A stretch of DNA of 64,000 nucleotides from Flavobacteriaceae bacterium. Its GTDB lineage: Bacteria; Bacteroidota; Bacteroidia; Flavobacteriales; Flavobacteriaceae. This document shows positions 7,980-17,599 of this stretch, piece after piece. The DNA lies in the NCBI GenBank assembly GCA_029248185.1, contig JAQWJV010000016.1, forward strand, positions 20,542-84,541, read 5' to 3'. The notes beneath the pieces were generated by a model. That model was given only the letters and a program-made list of their open reading frames with translations, was not told the origin of the DNA and made no database searches. The translations under genes were made by a program, and so were the position numbers. The stretch's first letter is position 1. Every line of letters begins with the position of its first letter.

Positions 7980-9039
7980 AGGATTTATTTGGTTTGCAAA
8001 AATAAGCTTCAAAACGGTTAATCGCTACTGCTTGGGGTAATTCTTTTTTAAAATGAATCAAATCATACAGCCAACAAGAGAGTAAAGGAGCCATAAGCAC
8101 TCCACGCGTTCCTAAGCCATTAAATACATAAAGGTTGTTATAATCTGGATGTTTACCCAATAAAGGTCTGCGATCAGTCACTGTAGGTCTCATACAGGCA
8201 CTGTGATGAATAACTTCATAAGGCGTATCGATAAGCGTTTCTAATTTGTTACGAATCCACTTGAGCCCTTCAGATGTAATTGCATTGGTTTTATCCTTTG
8301 GATTGAATGTAGCCCCTACCCAAAATAAATCATGTTCAATAGGGCTTATAAAAATACCCCCTTTAATGATTTGCTTTCGAGATAATTTAGGGGCTTTGAT
8401 TTTTAGATACTCTCCTTTAGAACCCACCAAAGGCAAATAATTAAACCAAGGGTTGTTTTTTAAACCAAAGCCTTCACAAAAGACTATATTTTTTGCTTCA
8501 ATTCCTTTGTAAACAATCTTTTCTTTATGCTTTTCCAGTGCTGTATAATCAAAACTTTCTTCAAGCTTTTGATTTAAATTTAAAGCGGTAAAAAAAGTGT
8601 CTAACATCCTATTAACACCAAGACGGCCCACATTTTTAACGGAACCATAACCAAAATTTCGTTTAATCCCATCAGTTGATTTCGTGTGAAAAATAGGATC
8701 TAAAAATGAGTTCAAACCTTCTTCTTGTGAAGCTACACTCCATGAATTATGTTCTCCAGCAGAAAAAAAATGCCGATGAATGGGTAAAGGATGAAAAACT
8801 GTAGTTTCGAATTCAGACTCAAAACGCTTATAATTTGGCATTGCATAATTTAAAAATTCAGATCCTTTCCAAGCCAGAGTATATCGCTTCAAAACAGTTG
8901 GGTTACAAATACCCGCTGCGTTTCTACTCGCACTATTTTTGGGTTTATCTATAACTAGAAATTCTTTGTTATGCGCTTTTAATTGCTGTGCATAGTGAAA
9001 ACCAGCCAATCCAAAACCAACAATGATAGAATGTTTCAT
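7972..9039 (-). CDS. FAD-dependent oxidoreductase of the DAO (D-amino-acid oxidase-like) family
   Basis: 355 residues with an N-terminal dinucleotide-binding motif IIVGFGLAGFHYA and later a GTRGVLMAPLLS segment, the C-terminal FAD contact typical of DAO/MnmC-C-like proteins. The substrate is unknown. This protein is common in Flavobacteriia and is often labelled simply FAD-binding oxidoreductase. It has no signal peptide, so it is probably cytoplasmic. It lies 67 bases downstream of gldN, separated by a terminator-like hairpin, and overlaps the start of the ABC-F gene. Confidence 0.85.
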   Translation of the reverse strand: MKHSIIVGFGLAGFHYAQQLKAHNKEFLVIDKPKNSASRNAAGICNPTVLKRYTLAWKGSEFLNYAMPNYKRFESEFETTVFHPLPIHRHFFSAGEHNSWSVASQEEGLNSFLDPIFHTKSTDGIKRNFGYGSVKNVGRLGVNRMLDTFFTALNLNQKLEESFDYTALEKHKEKIVYKGIEAKNIVFCEGFGLKNNPWFNYLPLVGSKGEYLKIKAPKLSRKQIIKGGIFISPIEHDLFWVGATFNPKDKTNAITSEGLKWIRNKLETLIDTPYEVIHHSACMRPTVTDRRPLLGKHPDYNNLYVFNGLGTRGVLMAPLLSCWLYDLIHFKKELPQAVAINRFEAYFCKPNKSYV

Positions 9040-9053
9040 AGGGTAAAAATACC

Positions 9054-9086
9054 ATAAAAAAAGCGCCTAAGTTTCCTAAAGCGCTT
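9054..9086 (-). terminator. Terminator after gldN
   Basis: AAGCGC (9061-9066) pairs with GCGCTT (9081-9086), with further partial pairing inside the loop. On the minus strand the hairpin is followed by a run of T (plus-strand A-run 9054-9060). It is well placed to end the gldKLMN transcript. Confidence 0.65.
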
Positions 9087-9106
9087 GATGGGTATGAAGA
9101 ATAAAA

Positions 9107-10012
9107 TTAATTATTCCAAAGATCTTGTTCAAAGTCTCTAATTACTGATTGGATTCGCTCAGATTCAAGTAACTGACGTAATGCATCCTCATAAATATAC
9201 TGATTTACTGCACGGTCTTCATAGACATTCTCTTCTTGATAAATAATCGTATTAAAACGTCTAGAGTTTAGCATCTTATCAAAAGTGATGGGTTGAGAAG
9301 AATTTCTAGTATTAAATACTTGACTCTTATTTAAAGCCTCTCGCGCATCTGGAAACCAGACCCAAAAAAGAGGCACTAGAGCATCTGCCATTGCCGCTGG
9401 CCCTTCGCTCAAAGTAGATACATCGGGTGCAACCGGGGCAATCCCTAAAAGTCTATATTTTAATTCTCCTAAACGCTTATTGACATACCAAGTCCCTTTG
9501 ATCCGGTATTGAACCACCTTATCTGTTTCTATCTTATAGATATCATAATCATCTTCTGTGACTTGTTCCCCTGAATTTGATTTTTCTATACCGACAGCTG
9601 AAAGCTTTTTAGATTCTAATCGTTCCTCTAAGTCTTCTGCAGTTAATTTATCATTAAAGTATGAGGTAGAATAAATTTCATTAATATTTCCTGACTTAAT
9701 GTTATCAATTAGCACTCTAAACAAGGATTGTCTTGTGGCAGAAAGATATCCATTATTAATTGTTGGATAATAATATGGAAAATTAATTCTTTCATCTAAA
9801 TCAATTATTTCCCAAATCGTCTTTGACCACAATACGTCTCTATCATCTACATAACCATAAGCAATGGGTGAAGTATTATTTGCTGCAAGTTGTTCTGCAT
9901 TTTGAAATCCAATTTCTTGAGGCACCTTGGCATTCAATAAATTGTTTTGAGCTAAACTTTGCTCAGTACAAAATAGCAGGGTAAATAAGACAATAAAGAC
10001 TTGTTTTTTCAT
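9107..10012 (-). CDS. gldN: Gliding motility / type IX secretion protein GldN (PorN)
   Basis: 301 residues with a signal peptide (MKKQVFIVLFTLLFCTEQSLAQ), so periplasmic. In the type IX secretion system GldN (PorN) binds GldK (PorK) to form a ring beneath the outer membrane. The sequence has the family's VLWSKTIWEIIDLDERINFP segment (about residues 60-79) and a C-terminal helical region. Its order directly after gldK, gldL and gldM supports the identity. It follows gldM by 11 bases and is last in the operon, before the hairpin at 9054-9086. Confidence 0.95.
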   Translation of the reverse strand: MKKQVFIVLFTLLFCTEQSLAQNNLLNAKVPQEIGFQNAEQLAANNTSPIAYGYVDDRDVLWSKTIWEIIDLDERINFPYYYPTINNGYLSATRQSLFRVLIDNIKSGNINEIYSTSYFNDKLTAEDLEERLESKKLSAVGIEKSNSGEQVTEDDYDIYKIETDKVVQYRIKGTWYVNKRLGELKYRLLGIAPVAPDVSTLSEGPAAMADALVPLFWVWFPDAREALNKSQVFNTRNSSQPITFDKMLNSRRFNTIIYQEENVYEDRAVNQYIYEDALRQLLESERIQSVIRDFEQDLWNN

Positions 10013-10023
10013 TTGGACAACTA

Positions 10024-11601
10024 TTAGTTTATCGTAATGGATATTGGTGACGTTTGCTTTAATTTATAACTAGGATTTGAAGGAATTATTACTTCGATAT
10101 CAGAAATAATTACTGTTTGTCCATTTTTAATTCTACTTAAGGCTCTTATAGCCTTACTATCCAACTTATTTCCTTTAATTACTGCGCTAGGTTGCCCTGG
10201 AGCTCTAAATCGGAAAGATTTGGTTTGAAGTGGTAAATCAAAATCAAAGTCTTCTAACTTAGCTTCCACTGTACCGCGTTCTAGACTCGATTTGGGTAGC
10301 GTAAAAGAACCTGATTGACCTCTAAAGTATCCTGCAGGTTTTGGTATATCCTTAATTCTAAATGTAGAAACAGAAGATACTCTGTTTCCATCAGGTAATG
10401 TCCCTGATACATTGATTTTTACCTCTCTCCCCTTTCCTGGGAATAAATTGTACTTACTGCCTTTAACTCGTTTAAGTCCTTGGGCAGTAGCTTTAATTTT
10501 GCTGTCTTGAATTCCTGGAATAGAAATCGTAATTGGATTTTGAACTCCTCGATAGACCACATTCATTTTATCTGCAGAAATAACAGCTGAATTAGGTTTG
10601 GAAATTACAGAATACATTTGATTCACTGAAATTTTAGATTCGTTCCCTTCATTGAGGAAAACAAGGTCTCCTTCAATAGTATGGTCTCCTGGAGACCCTG
10701 CGTTAACATTCAGTTTAATTCCTCCAGGGATTAACTCATAGTCATCAGAAGTTAATGATCTTCCATCAATTTTTAAATCTACAGAGTTTGGATTTTGAGC
10801 TCCTCCTTTTCTTCCCAGTATAACGCTTCCATCAAAAGTTTCACCTTGGTAATAGGCTCCTTTTTCAGTAATCAAAAGACTGGTGTAATTAGATTCGTTC
10901 ACCGTAGATGACATTTTTAATTCCTTACCCATAAGGGTTGTTAAAACGTCGTGTTCTGTTTGACGAATATCATTTTGCATCATCGTTAATTTTGCAAGAG
11001 AAGAAACTAAAGGAAAGCCTTTGTAGTTGTAATCCAACCAAGGTTCGTCTATGTTGTCTTTATTTTTGATATTATTATTCATATCTCCTGTAAAAAATCG
11101 ATCTTCAACCATCTCAATGTAGATAGGGAATTGACTTCCAAAAACTTGAATGACCTGCATCTTATAGTTTTGAATTAAATCTATAAACTCCGAGGATGCC
11201 GCATCAGAACCTTCTTTAAACCAGATTACATCAAGCGCATCACCTTTATCCATTTGAGAATACTCTTTAAGTTCAGGATCTTTAAGTTTTTGCTTTTCTG
11301 TAATCGTACTTTTAATGGATTCTATTTTATTAAAAAACGCATCTGATTCTTGCTTGATTTTTTTTGCAGTCCGGTCGTGACCTATCCATTTACCCCCTTT
11401 TTCAGCGGCATTAACTTCGATATTCTGATAGAGTAAAGCATTACTTTCTGATATTCTAAGGTTAGCGTCAGATATTTTTACAAACATTTGACCAAATCCA
11501 TCCAGCACTTCTTTACTCACATTCAATGCAAGCATGGTAATAAATACCAAATACATCAAACTAATAAGCTTCTGCCTGGGGGTTTCTTTTGCTCCAGCCA
11601 T
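10024..11601 (-). CDS. gldM: Gliding motility / type IX secretion motor protein GldM (PorM)
   Basis: 525 residues starting MAGAKETPRQKLISLMYLVF, with one membrane segment at about 14-34 and a long periplasmic part. The periplasmic part has an N-terminal helical portion and then beta domains, including the IDGRSLTSDDYELIPGGIKL segment. GldM works with GldL as the proton-driven inner-membrane motor of the type IX secretion and gliding machinery. It connects to the GldK/GldN ring. Length and domain order are normal. The ATG lies three bases after the gldL stop, so the two are probably translationally coupled. Confidence 0.96.
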   Translation of the reverse strand: MAGAKETPRQKLISLMYLVFITMLALNVSKEVLDGFGQMFVKISDANLRISESNALLYQNIEVNAAEKGGKWIGHDRTAKKIKQESDAFFNKIESIKSTITEKQKLKDPELKEYSQMDKGDALDVIWFKEGSDAASSEFIDLIQNYKMQVIQVFGSQFPIYIEMVEDRFFTGDMNNNIKNKDNIDEPWLDYNYKGFPLVSSLAKLTMMQNDIRQTEHDVLTTLMGKELKMSSTVNESNYTSLLITEKGAYYQGETFDGSVILGRKGGAQNPNSVDLKIDGRSLTSDDYELIPGGIKLNVNAGSPGDHTIEGDLVFLNEGNESKISVNQMYSVISKPNSAVISADKMNVVYRGVQNPITISIPGIQDSKIKATAQGLKRVKGSKYNLFPGKGREVKINVSGTLPDGNRVSSVSTFRIKDIPKPAGYFRGQSGSFTLPKSSLERGTVEAKLEDFDFDLPLQTKSFRFRAPGQPSAVIKGNKLDSKAIRALSRIKNGQTVIISDIEVIIPSNPSYKLKQTSPISITIN

Positions 11602-11604
11602 CTC

Positions 11605-12255
11605 TTATTTTTTATTCATTGCGTTCAACATCCCACCATATACATTATTCAATGCGGCAAGGTTCGCTGACAAATTTTCCATTTGAGCCCTAAGTTGTTC
11701 TGCATTTTCATTTACCTTATCGCTGAAATCAATACCGTCTTTGGAATTTGCAAGCTGATTTTGATAATTTAAATTTAATTGTTCCAAATGAGAAGCTGCA
11801 TTAGCCAATTCTGAAGAATAGGTTTGTGATGCTGTAATTGCTTCTGTTGCAGGAGAAAGTGCTTTAGCAGAAGTTTCTAAGCCTTTGATACTATCGGCTA
11901 GAGAATTCATTAACTTAACATCCAATTTTGCTTCTGCCATGATGGCATCAATTTTAGAGGACAAACCTTCCTCACCTCCAGCTGCTGTAGTTTTTTTAGC
12001 TCCAGAACCTTTTACTTTTTTAACATAATCATTATGTTCTTCTTTAATCTCTCCAGTGTTTAAGGCCGCAACAGTAAAAATCAATGCCTCTGTTCCTAAA
12101 CCTAAACCTAATACTAGTCCCCCTGTAATTGGACCTATTTCAAGGTGAAGAATTTTAAAAAGAGCTCCAATAATTACTACGGCTCCACCAAGACCAAATA
12201 ACATGTGCATGGCAACTTTACTTCTGAGGCGTTTATTTAAGGTTTTATCATCCAT
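11605..12255 (-). CDS. gldL: Gliding motility / type IX secretion motor protein GldL (PorL)
   Basis: 216 residues with two membrane segments in the first 65 residues (GLGGAVVIIGALFKILH and GGLVLGLGLGTEALIFTVAA) and a long helical cytoplasmic tail. GldL and GldM form the ion-driven rotary motor. The second membrane segment carries an acidic residue (TEALIF), which fits the glutamate reported to matter for the motor. The gene lies 60 bases downstream of gldK and 3 bases upstream of gldM. Confidence 0.96.
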   Translation of the reverse strand: MDDKTLNKRLRSKVAMHMLFGLGGAVVIIGALFKILHLEIGPITGGLVLGLGLGTEALIFTVAALNTGEIKEEHNDYVKKVKGSGAKKTTAAGGEEGLSSKIDAIMAEAKLDVKLMNSLADSIKGLETSAKALSPATEAITASQTYSSELANAASHLEQLNLNYQNQLANSKDGIDFSDKVNENAEQLRAQMENLSANLAALNNVYGGMLNAMNKK

Positions 12256-12315
12256 TTTAAATTGATTTATTGATTATATGATGCTAAATATAGCAAGAAT
12301 TTATTAGTTTTTAAG

Positions 12316-13692
12316 TTATTTAATCTTAACCTTTTGAACGCCCAAGTAATCCTGAACGGTTCTAAATCCAATGTAACTTCTAGAGGTATCGGAATATTCA
12401 TAGTCCCTTGAGCTGACTCTTAAAAAGTAAGCTACATCTTTCCAGGACCCGCCACGCACAACCTTTCGAAATTCATTTGCAAATGACATATTTGGATTTA
12501 AAGAAGCTACGTATTCATAAGCCCCAGTGTCGTATGATGAATTTGTCCACTCAGCAACGTTACCTGCCATGTTATAGAGGTTATAATCGTTGGGATCATA
12601 GGATCGAGCTTCTACAGTATACACTGCCTGATCTGAAGCGTAATCTCCACGTAAGGGTTTAAAATTGGCCAAAAAACAGGCTCTATCATTTAATAAATAC
12701 GGTGATCCCCATGGGTAGGTTCCAGAAGGTATTCCCCCACGAGCAGCATATTCCCACTCTGCTTCATTAGGCAATCTAAACCTACTGACAGATGGTTTAC
12801 CTTTTTCCCTTTGGTATCCGTTTTTAAAATTTGTTCTCCAGTTACAGAAGGCAACCGCTTGCCCCCATGAGACTCCAACAACGGGATAGTCCTGATAAGC
12901 TGGATGCGAAAAATAATCATTGTGCATTGGCTCGTTATAAGAATAAACAAAATCCTTTATCCAAACCGTTGTATCTGGGTAAATTTGAACCGCTTCTTTT
13001 TTGATAAAAGGGGTTCTATCAATAAATTGTTTCCGTGTACGTTTTGATTCTGCTGCCGCTCCTTCAGCATCAAACCAAGTGTATGCATACACTAACTTAG
13101 AAACATCCAGTTTAATTTCGCCATTATACCACTGCTCAGGTGGTAAATACAAAGAATCCATTACCTCTGCATACGCCTGATCATAATAATCTTCGGTATT
13201 CCAACTTAGATTAGCATCCCAATTTAATGCACGACCTGCAAATAAATCTTCGCTTACATCATAGTAGTTGGCACGCATGTATTTTTGAAACTCATTGAGC
13301 TTAGTTGTGTCTGCATCCTGAAAAGCAAATTCGCCAATTCCGTCCTTATTGTCTTCCCCCAATTCAAGTTCATCCGCTTTTCGAGCAAGCATTGCTAGCG
13401 CAATCGAGTCTTTTACCCAATAAACAAATTGGCGGTATTCACTATTTGTAATTTCCGTTTCATCAATATAAAATGAAGGAACAGTTACAGTACGTGCGGG
13501 TGCATTTTGAAGTTGAGCATTGTCCTCATCTGATTTACCCATAATGTAGGATCCGCCTTCAACAAGTTGCATCCCATAAGGCTTTTCACCAAACCATTTT
13601 TTCTGTTTGACACCAATGAGTTCTCCTCTATTCTTATTTCCACAAGAAACGATCAGAAGAGAAATACTCAGTAGAACTAAAAGTCTTTTCAT
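12316..13692 (-). CDS. gldK: Gliding motility / type IX secretion lipoprotein GldK (PorK)
   Basis: 458 residues, lipoprotein signal ending LLIVSC (Cys17). The rest is a formylglycine-generating-enzyme-like (FGE-sulfatase) fold, with GGSYIMG near residue 46, RLPNEAEWEYAARGG and the C-terminal VVRGGSWKD and YIGFRTV. In this family the fold is structural: GldK is the outer-membrane lipoprotein of the GldK/GldN ring. It is the first gene of gldKLMN. The 133 bases upstream to the arginase-family gene should hold the promoter, but I found no convincing TAnnTTTG there. Confidence 0.96.
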   Translation of the reverse strand: MKRLLVLLSISLLIVSCGNKNRGELIGVKQKKWFGEKPYGMQLVEGGSYIMGKSDEDNAQLQNAPARTVTVPSFYIDETEITNSEYRQFVYWVKDSIALAMLARKADELELGEDNKDGIGEFAFQDADTTKLNEFQKYMRANYYDVSEDLFAGRALNWDANLSWNTEDYYDQAYAEVMDSLYLPPEQWYNGEIKLDVSKLVYAYTWFDAEGAAAESKRTRKQFIDRTPFIKKEAVQIYPDTTVWIKDFVYSYNEPMHNDYFSHPAYQDYPVVGVSWGQAVAFCNWRTNFKNGYQREKGKPSVSRFRLPNEAEWEYAARGGIPSGTYPWGSPYLLNDRACFLANFKPLRGDYASDQAVYTVEARSYDPNDYNLYNMAGNVAEWTNSSYDTGAYEYVASLNPNMSFANEFRKVVRGGSWKDVAYFLRVSSRDYEYSDTSRSYIGFRTVQDYLGVQKVKIK

Positions 13693-13825
13693 TAATATTT
13701 TTATTAAAATCTAGTTTATGCTTTTGTTCAGAATAAAACTAGTTATTTTTTTACTAACTACATTAAAAACTATCAATTTGATTCAGATTAATTTTAATTA
13801 GAAATCAATTCTTCATTAAAATAAT

Positions 13826-14971
13826 CTATAAACGCTTCACGGCATTATACCAACGATCGGGTATTTTGTCGTGAATCGCATCTTGATAATCTTTTTCCGT
13901 GCATGCTAATAACGTAGTAGTTTTTGTTTTATTATTTAAATGTGAATTATTTGTTAATTCCATCCACCAGCGTTGGCTTTTTTCGCTTTTGTAGAAGACC
14001 ATAATTTGATCCGAAAGGGTCACAGAGTATTTGGATAAATCATTTGTATAAACAGGATATTCTCCAAACCTATACTGAATTCCCTCAATAAAATACCATA
14101 CCATTTGTGCCAACAGTTGGTGTGTCATTGGTGTTGAAGGTATTTCAAAAATACCCATATAACTTATTCGATCGCTAATTCCAGCATAGCGTGTCAATCC
14201 ACAAATTGTTCTTGAATCCATCCCGTTTGGCTGGCCTTTTAGCGGGTCGGCAATGGCCTGCCAAGAAAGGCATTTCATATCAAAACCAACGATATCTGCA
14301 TCCCTAAAAATGGGTTCTGAAAGTTCAGGATTATCGAGTACTTGACCCAAGCGAATTCCATCAAAATAGAGCTTCTCCATAAGGTCCTTTTCTTCAAGCG
14401 CACAATAATAGGTTTGGAAACCAATATTGGTATAATTGTTTAAAACATTGGGTTTGTCCATAATAATCCGACTCATATAGGATCGTCCGGATATTAACTC
14501 ATCCTCTTGAGAAAAATCATAGGATCGATCTACTGATACAACATTAACCAACTGTTTAAACTTTTGAAAAACCTGATATAAAGGAAAAAGTAAATCATGA
14601 CTTCCCCCAATAAAAACTGGGATGATATTCATTTGCTTTAAATGAATACCAATTTCTTTTACAGCGAAATACGTATCCTCTACTTTTTCACCATTGGGCA
14701 AATCTCCAAGGTCTGCGATTTTTAAATTCCAGTTACCGGGATACAATTCGTAGAATACTTTTCTAAATTGGTTTACATTGTAGGTGGTATTGGCATAAAA
14801 ACTATTGCGATATTCACTCAAGCCAATTAAAACAATTTGCAATCCTTTGAGTTCTGGAAGCCCACTGGCTTCGGAATGAATACTTATGTTTTTTCCTATA
14901 ATTTGTTTTGGCAATAAAGATAAACCCACTAAAGTTTCATTTTCAATGGGAACAAGTAATTCTAAACTCAT
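13826..14971 (-). CDS. Arginase/formimidoylglutamase-family protein with degenerate metal site
   Basis: 381 residues of the ureohydrolase (arginase, agmatinase, formimidoylglutamase) fold, usually annotated formimidoylglutamase in flavobacteria. The metal motifs are eroded. GGSHD (122-126) keeps the first His (125). The usual DAHxD is D148-R-S-Y-D152, so its His is replaced by Ser150. The usual DxD pair is D231-M-K233, so one Asp is replaced by Lys. Two of the six manganese ligands are therefore missing and catalysis is doubtful. The start ATG overlaps the topA stop in an ATGA, indicating translational coupling with topA. The true role is unknown. Confidence 0.8.
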   Translation of the reverse strand: MSLELLVPIENETLVGLSLLPKQIIGKNISIHSEASGLPELKGLQIVLIGLSEYRNSFYANTTYNVNQFRKVFYELYPGNWNLKIADLGDLPNGEKVEDTYFAVKEIGIHLKQMNIIPVFIGGSHDLLFPLYQVFQKFKQLVNVVSVDRSYDFSQEDELISGRSYMSRIIMDKPNVLNNYTNIGFQTYYCALEEKDLMEKLYFDGIRLGQVLDNPELSEPIFRDADIVGFDMKCLSWQAIADPLKGQPNGMDSRTICGLTRYAGISDRISYMGIFEIPSTPMTHQLLAQMVWYFIEGIQYRFGEYPVYTNDLSKYSVTLSDQIMVFYKSEKSQRWWMELTNNSHLNNKTKTTTLLACTEKDYQDAIHDKIPDRWYNAVKRL

Positions 14972-17439
14972 CCTTTTTTAGTCTTTTTCTTCTTTGCCTT
15001 AGGTTTTCCAAAATACTTTTCAGCGGTTTCAATTGTTAGTTGGGTAGCGTCAATATCTTTCCCGATTTCAACTTTTTGCTTTCCTCTGATTATATGGTGT
15101 CTTCCCCATCGTGCTTTTTCAACGCGAATACCAGCGTCTGTCCAATCGTGAATTACTTTATCCTTTTCCTTTTGAATTTTTTCTTCAATTAGTGTAACAA
15201 TGTCTTGTTCACTTAAATGATCAAAATCATATTTCTTATTAACATTGATAAACATTCCACTCCACTTTAAAAAAGGTCCAAAACGACCTACTCCTTTGGT
15301 TACAGGCAATTCGTTGTGAACATATATAGGGGCGTCTGCTTTTTGTTTTTCTTGAATTAAAGTGATTGCTGTATCTAAATCTACCTCGGTGGCCAACATT
15401 CCTTTTGGGAGAGAAATAAAAATATCATTGTGTTTTACATAGGGACCAAAACGCCCATTGTTTACAATAATTTCTAAATCTTCATACTCACCCAAAGTTT
15501 TTGGCATTTCAAAAAGCTGCATCACCTCATCATAGCTTATGCTTTCTAATTGCTGATTAGGGCCTAAACTTGCATAAATTGGTTTTTCTTCATCCTCTGG
15601 ATCACCTATTTGTGCCATGGGACCAAATTTTCCAAGACGCACTTTAACTGATCGCCCAGAGCCGGGATCTACCCCTAAAACACGCTCGCCAGATTCTCGC
15701 TGAGCATTTTCCTTTACATCTTCCACTATAGGGTGAAACTTATCATAGAAGGACTTTAACATTTCAGTCCAGTTTTCACCTCCGCTGGCAATATCATCAA
15801 AACTTTGCTCTACTTGGGCAGTAAAATTAAAATCCAAAATATTTTCAAAATTGTCCACCAAGAAATCGTTAACAATCATACCGATATCTGTAGGGATCAA
15901 TTTCCCTTTATCAGCACCTACCATTTCTGTCAATTGCTCTTTTCGGATTGTATTTTGCTCCAAAACAATTTGTTGATAGGAACGTGAATCTCCTTCAGAG
16001 GAACCTTTTTCAACATATTTTCTGTTTTGTACGGTAGATATTGTGGGGGCATAAGTAGAAGGTCTTCCGATTCCTAATTCTTCCATTTTCTTTACCAGAG
16101 AAGCTTCAGAATAACGATAAGGAGGGCGCGTATAGCGTTGAGTTGCAGTCATTTTATTGAGCTGTAGTTCGTCCCCAACAACTACTTTGGGCAACATACC
16201 ACTCACTTCACTGTCATCATCATCAACTCCTTCCATATACAATTTCAGAAATCCATCGAAGGTAATCACTTCCCCTTTTCCAGTAAACAATTCTTTGTGT
16301 GTATTGGCATTAACAATTACCTGGGTACGTTCCAAAAGTGCATCACTCATTTGAGATGCGACTGTCCTTCTCCATATTAATTCATATAAGCGTGCCTGAT
16401 CATGATCAATATTCAATTTGACTTTTGAAAAATCAGTTGGGCGGATGGCCTCGTGCGCCTCTTGTGCACCTTTATTTTTAGTTTTGTAACTTCTATGCTT
16501 TAGGTATTCATTCCCATAGGCAGAATTAATCTGGGAAGCAATATTTTTCTGCGCCTCTTGGGATAAATTTACACTATCTGTTCTCATGTAAGTGATGTGA
16601 CCCGCCTCATAAAGACGTTGCGCCAAAGTCATAGTTTTACTCACAGAAAAGTATAATTTTCTTGAGGCTTCTTGTTGCAGTGTTGAAGTTGTAAAAGGGG
16701 CTGCAGGACTTTTCTTGGCAGGCTTCTTTTTAATGTCAGCAACCTTAAATTTTGCATTAATATTTTGCTGAAGAAAAGCATTTGCTTCTTCACTATCCCC
16801 AAAAGCTTTAAGTAATTGAGTCGGAATTTGCTTTTTGGTCTGAGTCTCAAATAAGGCTTGAGTTTTGTAGCTCTGCTCCGGTGAGAAATTTCTGATAGCA
16901 CGTTCTTGCTCCACAATCAAACGAACTGCAACAGACTGGACCCTTCCCGCAGAAAGACCCCCTTTAACCTTTCTCCATAAAACAGGTGACAACTCATATC
17001 CCACCAGACGATCTAAAATTCTTCGTGCCTGTTGGGCATTAACTAAATCATAATTAATGGTACGTGGAGTTTCAATCGCTTTTAAAATAGCATTTTTAGT
17101 AATTTCAGAAAAAACAATTCGCTTAGAGTTAGCCTCGTTGAGTTTTAGTGTGTTCGCTAAATGCCAGGCAATTGCCTCTCCCTCTCGATCTTCATCACTG
17201 GCCAACCAAACCGTTTCAGACTTTTTGGCCAAACTTTTCAACTCATTAACTAACTTCTTTTTGTCACTGCTAACAACATAATTTGGAGTAAAATCCCCAT
17301 CTAAACTTACGCCAAGCTCCTTAGAAGGAAGATCGGCTATATGTCCAAAACTAGAGGCAACTTTAAAATCTTTCCCCAAAAATTTCTCAATGGTTTTCGC
17401 TTTTGCAGGGGACTCTACGATTACTAAATTTTTGGCCAT
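14968..17439 (-). CDS. topA: DNA topoisomerase I (type IA)
   Basis: 823 residues from the ATG at 17437-17439. An in-frame ATG at 17490 would start at the edge of the -33 box of the promoter seen at 17459-17491, so I reject it. The enzyme relaxes negatively supercoiled DNA. Seen: N-terminal TOPRIM domain with LVIVESPAKAKTIEKFLG and SDEDREGEA (81-89), and the catalytic tyrosine in GHITYMRTDS (Tyr284). The C-terminal repeats (FGPYVKHND, RFGPFLKW) are topoisomerase C-repeats without zinc-finger cysteines, and the tail is very Lys-rich. It is the first gene of a two-gene unit with the arginase-family protein. Confidence 0.97.
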   Translation of the reverse strand: MAKNLVIVESPAKAKTIEKFLGKDFKVASSFGHIADLPSKELGVSLDGDFTPNYVVSSDKKKLVNELKSLAKKSETVWLASDEDREGEAIAWHLANTLKLNEANSKRIVFSEITKNAILKAIETPRTINYDLVNAQQARRILDRLVGYELSPVLWRKVKGGLSAGRVQSVAVRLIVEQERAIRNFSPEQSYKTQALFETQTKKQIPTQLLKAFGDSEEANAFLQQNINAKFKVADIKKKPAKKSPAAPFTTSTLQQEASRKLYFSVSKTMTLAQRLYEAGHITYMRTDSVNLSQEAQKNIASQINSAYGNEYLKHRSYKTKNKGAQEAHEAIRPTDFSKVKLNIDHDQARLYELIWRRTVASQMSDALLERTQVIVNANTHKELFTGKGEVITFDGFLKLYMEGVDDDDSEVSGMLPKVVVGDELQLNKMTATQRYTRPPYRYSEASLVKKMEELGIGRPSTYAPTISTVQNRKYVEKGSSEGDSRSYQQIVLEQNTIRKEQLTEMVGADKGKLIPTDIGMIVNDFLVDNFENILDFNFTAQVEQSFDDIASGGENWTEMLKSFYDKFHPIVEDVKENAQRESGERVLGVDPGSGRSVKVRLGKFGPMAQIGDPEDEEKPIYASLGPNQQLESISYDEVMQLFEMPKTLGEYEDLEIIVNNGRFGPYVKHNDIFISLPKGMLATEVDLDTAITLIQEKQKADAPIYVHNELPVTKGVGRFGPFLKWSGMFINVNKKYDFDHLSEQDIVTLIEEKIQKEKDKVIHDWTDAGIRVEKARWGRHHIIRGKQKVEIGKDIDATQLTIETAEKYFGKPKAKKKKTKKG

Positions 17440-17458
17440 GTTGAGTTTTATTTGGAAG

Positions 17459-17491
17459 CAAAAGTAGTTAAGTTTTTTTGGAACTATCAAA
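17459..17491 (-). promoter_or_regulatory. topA promoter (Bacteroidota -33/-7)
   Basis: On the minus strand TTTG (17491-17488) is followed after 21 bases by TACTTTTG (17466-17459), a complete -33/-7 pair. The -7 box ends 19 bases before the ATG at 17439. Confidence 0.65.
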
Positions 17492-17599
17492 TTTTAAATT
17501 AGCGTTCTTTAAAATCGAACACTTATTTAGCTTTGTACTACATCATTTTTTCATTGAAAAATTGCTACTTTTAATTACTTATTTACAAATAAAAAAAAT

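Noticed and set aside
17440..17490. Longer topA N-terminus (start at 17490)
   Set aside because: It would start at the -33 box of a good -33/-7 promoter, and MAKNLVIVES is the standard TopA start.
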